From contig FSRD01000004.1 in assembly GCA_900129675.1 (NCBI GenBank), positions 62,001 through 126,000 of the forward strand: a DNA stretch of 64,000 bases, given 5' to 3'. The position numbers and the translations under genes are program-made. The stretch comes from Bradyrhizobium erythrophlei. GTDB taxonomy: Bacteria; Pseudomonadota; Alphaproteobacteria; Rhizobiales; Xanthobacteraceae. Within the stretch, counting starts at the first letter, position 1, and every line of letters begins with the position of its first letter. A model generated the notes under the pieces. The model was not told where the DNA came from, did no database searches, and was given only the letters and a program-made list of their open reading frames with translations. Of this stretch, positions 61,291 through 64,000 are shown piece by piece.

Positions 61291-63081
61291 ATGTCGTCAC
61301 GTACAGTCTCAAAGTCACCCGTTGCAGTCTTAAAGTCACCCGTGCATCGCCCAGGCGTCCAAGGCGTCACCATGCTTCACGACGGTGGCGTGCGGCGGTT
61401 CGAGCAAGTCCGATCGCAGCTCGCGCTCGATACGCGAGTTCCTGGAGGCGATGGAGGCGTCACCGCATTTCACGACAATGGCGGGCGCATTCTCCACCAT
61501 CCCAGGATCGTCCTGATGTTCTGGGGCAACGCGTGGACCGACCCGGCTACCACTCCGTCACAGGCCGACTTCACAAACGCAGTCTCAAATCTCGTCTATG
61601 GTCCATGGGGAACCCAGCTGTCGCAGTACCGCGGCGTCGGGCCCATGGGGTTGGAGCAGACCGTCACCATCACGTCCTCCGATCCGCCCGCCGTTTTTAC
61701 CGACCCGCAGATCCGGGCCATGATCGAAGCGCAGATCAACGCCGGCGTCGTGCCCGCGCCCGACAACAACATCGACCTCATCTACTGCGTCCTGATGCCG
61801 ACCGGCCATTCGTCGGGCGACACGAACTTTGTCGGCCAGCACCAGTTCTTCGACCACAATGGCGCTCGCGCCTACTGGGCGTGGGTGACCAACGACGGCA
61901 CGCTCACCGGCGGAAACTCGATCCCCAAGGTGCTCTCGCACGAGATCTGCGAGGCCTGCTCGGATCCCGATCTCGGCTCCGGCATTCTTGTTGATGTCGG
62001 TCCCTCCGATCCCAACGAAGAGATCGGCGACGTCTGCAACAATACCTGGTCCACGGTGAACGGCGCCGCGCAGGAGGCCTACTGGTCCGAATCCGACAAC
62101 CGCTGCGTCATTCCGGTGTGGCAGCCGTTCCCGCCGACCAGCGGCAATCCCGCGCTCATTCAGAGCCGCTTTGGTTCGCAAGGCAACTTCGAGGTGGTGA
62201 CGTCGGCTGCCAACGGCGGGCTGTTGCACTTCTGGCGCAACGACGACAACACCTTCCTGCCTTGGAGCACGGCGATCCCGTTCGGTGGATCGCTCGGGAA
62301 CGTTGATGCCGTCACCATGATCGAGAGCAATTTCGGCAGCCCCGGCAATCTCGAGGTCATCTGCCGGGTCGGCGATCAGCTGCAGTTCTTCTGGCGCGAC
62401 TCAGGGCCGGCCTTCAACTGGAACGGTCCGTTCTTCCTGGAGAGCGGCGTCGCCGGCAATCCCGTCCTGATCCAAAGCCGGTTCGGCACCCAGGGGAACT
62501 TCGAGCTCGTCGTTCCGGCGGCGGGCGGCGGCCTGATCCACTACTGGCGCAACAACGACGATCCGGCGTTGCCCTGGAGCGGTCCGACCTATTTCGGCGG
62601 CTCGTTGGGGCAGGTAGATGCGGTCACCATGATCGAGAGCAATTTCGGCAGCCCCGGCAACCTCGAGCTGATCTGCCGGGCTGGTGATCAGCTCCAGTTC
62701 TTCTGGCGCGACTCCGGGCCAGCGTTCAACTGGAACGGTCCGTTCTTCCTGGAGAGTGGCGTGGCCGGCAATCCCGTCCTGATCCAAAGCCGGTTCGGCA
62801 CCCAGGGGAACTTCGAGCTGGTCGTCCCGTCTGCGGGGGGCGGCTTGATCCACTACTGGCGCAACAACGACGATCCAGCATTGCCTTGGAGCGGCCCGAC
62901 CTACTTCGGCGGATCGTTGGGGAACGTGGCCGCCGTCACCATGATCGAGAGCAATTTCGGCACCCCCGGCAATCTCGAGCTCATCTGTCAGGTCGGCAAT
63001 CAGCTCCAGTTCTTCTGGCGCGACTCCGGGCCGGCGTTCAACTGGAATGGTCCGTTCCTGCTGCAATCGACCGTTTGGTAG
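61291..63081 (+). CDS. Putative metallopeptidase with three 104-residue lectin-like repeats
   Basis: 596 residues. The N-terminal half (RIVLMFWGNAWTDP...PVLSHEICEACSDPDLG, near residue 215) has a HExxE-x-x-x-DP motif reminiscent of secreted metallopeptidase-like proteins, with Asp and Cys around it. Residues about 280-596 are three near-identical units of 104 residues. Each unit has two halves, xLIQSRFGxQGNFExVV...LHFWRNxD and MIESNFGxPGNLExICxVGDQLQFFWRDSGPAFNWNGPF, giving six blade-like sub-repeats that suggest a beta-propeller/lectin. No clear signal peptide is seen. AGGAGGG stands before the ATG. The substrate is unknown. Confidence 0.7.
   Translation: MSSRTVSKSPVAVLKSPVHRPGVQGVTMLHDGGVRRFEQVRSQLALDTRVPGGDGGVTAFHDNGGRILHHPRIVLMFWGNAWTDPATTPSQADFTNAVSNLVYGPWGTQLSQYRGVGPMGLEQTVTITSSDPPAVFTDPQIRAMIEAQINAGVVPAPDNNIDLIYCVLMPTGHSSGDTNFVGQHQFFDHNGARAYWAWVTNDGTLTGGNSIPKVLSHEICEACSDPDLGSGILVDVGPSDPNEEIGDVCNNTWSTVNGAAQEAYWSESDNRCVIPVWQPFPPTSGNPALIQSRFGSQGNFEVVTSAANGGLLHFWRNDDNTFLPWSTAIPFGGSLGNVDAVTMIESNFGSPGNLEVICRVGDQLQFFWRDSGPAFNWNGPFFLESGVAGNPVLIQSRFGTQGNFELVVPAAGGGLIHYWRNNDDPALPWSGPTYFGGSLGQVDAVTMIESNFGSPGNLELICRAGDQLQFFWRDSGPAFNWNGPFFLESGVAGNPVLIQSRFGTQGNFELVVPSAGGGLIHYWRNNDDPALPWSGPTYFGGSLGNVAAVTMIESNFGTPGNLELICQVGNQLQFFWRDSGPAFNWNGPFLLQSTVW
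62139..63063 (+). repeat. Three 312-base direct repeats in the lectin-like gene
   Basis: The motif TTCAACTGGAAYGGTCCGTTC recurs at 62413, 62725 and 63037, giving a 312-base (104-codon) period. Units 2 and 3 are almost identical in DNA, which indicates recent duplication and makes the copy number likely to vary. Confidence 0.85.
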
Positions 63082-63121
63082 GACGGAAACAGCAAAGCAA
63101 TCAGCAATCTGGAGCATCAAC

Positions 63122-63826
63122 ATGAGTGGTAAGAAACAGTCGCTCTCGAAGCGCCAGGCTCGCGTCAGCGCGCGAGCCGCTGCGGCGAAGCATGGAGCGA
63201 GGAGGACGTCCGCGGGACCATCTTCGATCGGCGAGCGTCCGGGCGGTCCCACCTACTTCGGCCAGGGACAGCCTGGCGCAAGCGCGGGCGCGGCGCCCCG
63301 CGGTCCGCAAGCATCTGCGGTCGGCGAGCGCCCGGGCAGTCCCGCCTACTTCGGTCAGGGACAGCCTGGCGCAAGCGCAGGTGCGGCGCCCCGCGGCCCG
63401 CAAGCATCTGCGGTCGGCGAGCGTCCGGGCAGTCCGGCCTACTTCGGCCAGGGACAGCCTGGCGCAAGCGCGGGCGCGACGCACCGCGTCCCGCAAGCAT
63501 CTGCGGTCGGCGAGCGCCCGGGCAGTCCGGCCTACTTCGGCCAGGGACAGCCTGGCGCAAGCGCGGGCGCGACGCACCGCGTCCCGCAAGCATCTGCGGT
63601 CGGCGAGCGCCCGGGCAGTCCGCACTACTTCGGCCAAGGACAGCCTGGCGCAAGCGCAGGTGCGCCGCCCCTCGGTCCGCAGCCATCTTCGATCGGCGAG
63701 CGTCCGGGCAGTCCGGCTTACTTCGGGCGCGGACCGTCCGCCGCCGCAGCAACCGGCGGTCCGCAGCCCTCCGCCGTCGGAGAGCGTCCGGGCAGTCCCG
63801 CCTACTTCGGCCGCGGCCGTCGATAG
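63122..63826 (+). CDS. Repeat protein with seven GERPGSPxYFG units
   Basis: 234 residues from the ATG at 63122 (GGAG upstream). The N-terminus is very basic (MSGKKQSLSKRQARVSARAA AAKHGARRTS). It is followed by seven units with the core GERPGxPxYFGxG. Units 1-5 are 31 residues long with the linker QPGASAGAxxRxPQA, then the sixth is shorter (28) and the last ends FGRGRR. It is Pro/Gly/Ala-rich and probably unstructured. No family was recognised. It lies 40 bases after the metallopeptidase-lectin gene, so the two form a cassette. Confidence 0.65.
   Translation: MSGKKQSLSKRQARVSARAAAAKHGARRTSAGPSSIGERPGGPTYFGQGQPGASAGAAPRGPQASAVGERPGSPAYFGQGQPGASAGAAPRGPQASAVGERPGSPAYFGQGQPGASAGATHRVPQASAVGERPGSPAYFGQGQPGASAGATHRVPQASAVGERPGSPHYFGQGQPGASAGAPPLGPQPSSIGERPGSPAYFGRGPSAAAATGGPQPSAVGERPGSPAYFGRGRR
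63230..63826 (+). repeat. Tandem 93-base repeats, five to seven units
   Basis: GGCGAGCG followed by TCCGGGC or CCCGGGC begins units at 63230, 63323, 63416, 63509, 63602 and 63695 (93-base period), and a diverged copy at 63779 (84 bases on). The repeats are in frame with the protein, so slippage would add or remove whole units. They are not a CRISPR array: there are no unique spacers. Confidence 0.85.
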
Positions 63827-63840
63827 GGTGGCGCGCATGC

Positions 63841-64000
63841 GATGCCCGCGATCTACGGACCGCACGAGTATGCCGCGGACGGCAGGCCTGATCAGCTACG
63901 GAACCAGACTCATCGATGCCTATAGCCAGATCGGCATCTACGCCAGCTGGATTTCAGGGTGAAAGCCTGCGGACCGGCCGGTCGTGCAGCCGACCAGGTT
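63841..64000 (+). pseudogene. Remnant of an ABC substrate-binding protein, running off the edge
   Basis: MPAIYGPHEYAADG, then one base shifted GLISYGTRLIDAYSQIGIYASWISG, a stop, and KPADRPVVQPTR. This follows the order AIYxxREFVxxGGLMSYGxxxxDAYRQxGIYxxxILxGEKPADLPVVQPT of ABC_sub_bind (pfam04392) proteins. A frameshift near 63883 and a TGA in place of Glu break it. It is the same family as the remnant at 17724-17795. Confidence 0.6.

Noticed and set aside
63230..63826. Possible CRISPR array
   Set aside because: The 93-base units are contiguous and coding, without unique spacers, and no cas genes are present.
63101..63865. Two further long frames over the 93-base repeats (minus 254 codons, plus 278 codons)
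   Set aside because: Any frame stays open over a repeat unit divisible by three that has no stop. Only the frame from 63122 has a Shine-Dalgarno sequence and a non-Arg-rich composition.

Overview
The window is GC-rich alphaproteobacterial DNA, most likely from a Bradyrhizobium or close relative (Nitrobacteraceae). Supporting signs are a ROSE-type RNA thermometer before a small heat-shock gene, a phasin, a DUF427 protein, several substrate-binding-protein remnants, and dispersed non-coding repeats of the kind common in these genomes. It is an accessory, decaying region: I count four insertion sequences with recognisable ends, two site-specific recombinases (one intact, one truncated), and more than ten broken genes. 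No rRNA, complete tRNA or CRISPR array was seen.

Layout. 1-10.7 kb: an amide-utilisation locus. It has a minus-strand run of a branched-chain-type ABC transporter (binding protein, LivH, a LivM-LivG fusion, LivF), an AtzG/DUF4089-like small subunit, an amidase-signature hydrolase and a nitrilase-superfamily hydrolase. It is flanked by another amidase (cut by the window edge) and a formamidase/acetamidase-family gene. 11.5-16 kb: an EF-hand protein, an intact tyrosine recombinase with four short direct repeats upstream, an IS1634-like element, and a tRNA-Ser-3'-end-like sequence. 16-17.4 kb: a PP2C phosphatase and a frameshifted GYF-domain membrane protein. 17.8-22.8 kb: a LysR regulator divergent from a six-gene operon (two SDRs, a GlcG/HbpS protein, an alpha/beta hydrolase, a DUF427 protein and a SnoaL-like protein).

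23-31.5 kb: a stress cluster in decay. It contains a small DUF protein, a ROSE-controlled Hsp20 with a frameshift, an intact Hsp20, an NDUFS4-like domain fused to the same DUF module, an FtsH gene with an ochre stop and a lost 3' end, a fragment of an int/xis module, a truncated MgtE, an ABC ATPase with a truncated permease, and a CsoR/FrmR-type repressor with its own palindromes. 31.6-41.8 kb: assorted genes (DUF1194, a Cache protein, a lipoprotein, a NYN protein, a phasin, a papain-like YiiX protein) mixed with an IS and gene fragments. A candidate structured RNA lies just after the phasin.

42-49 kb: a 1957-residue kinase/ATPase/histidine-kinase protein translationally coupled to a FixJ/NarL-type regulator, followed by a frameshifted receiver. 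49.3-53 kb: an IS701-like and an IS1182-like element and a chimera of two transposase fragments. 53.3-60.8 kb: a two-component pair, a second divergent OmpR-type regulator and an RND pump (adaptor plus permease). 61.3-64 kb: a two-gene cassette (putative metallopeptidase with large lectin-like repeats, then a protein of seven GERPGSPxYFG repeats), ending in a substrate-binding-protein remnant.

All function calls come from reading the sequence against remembered family features. No database search was run.
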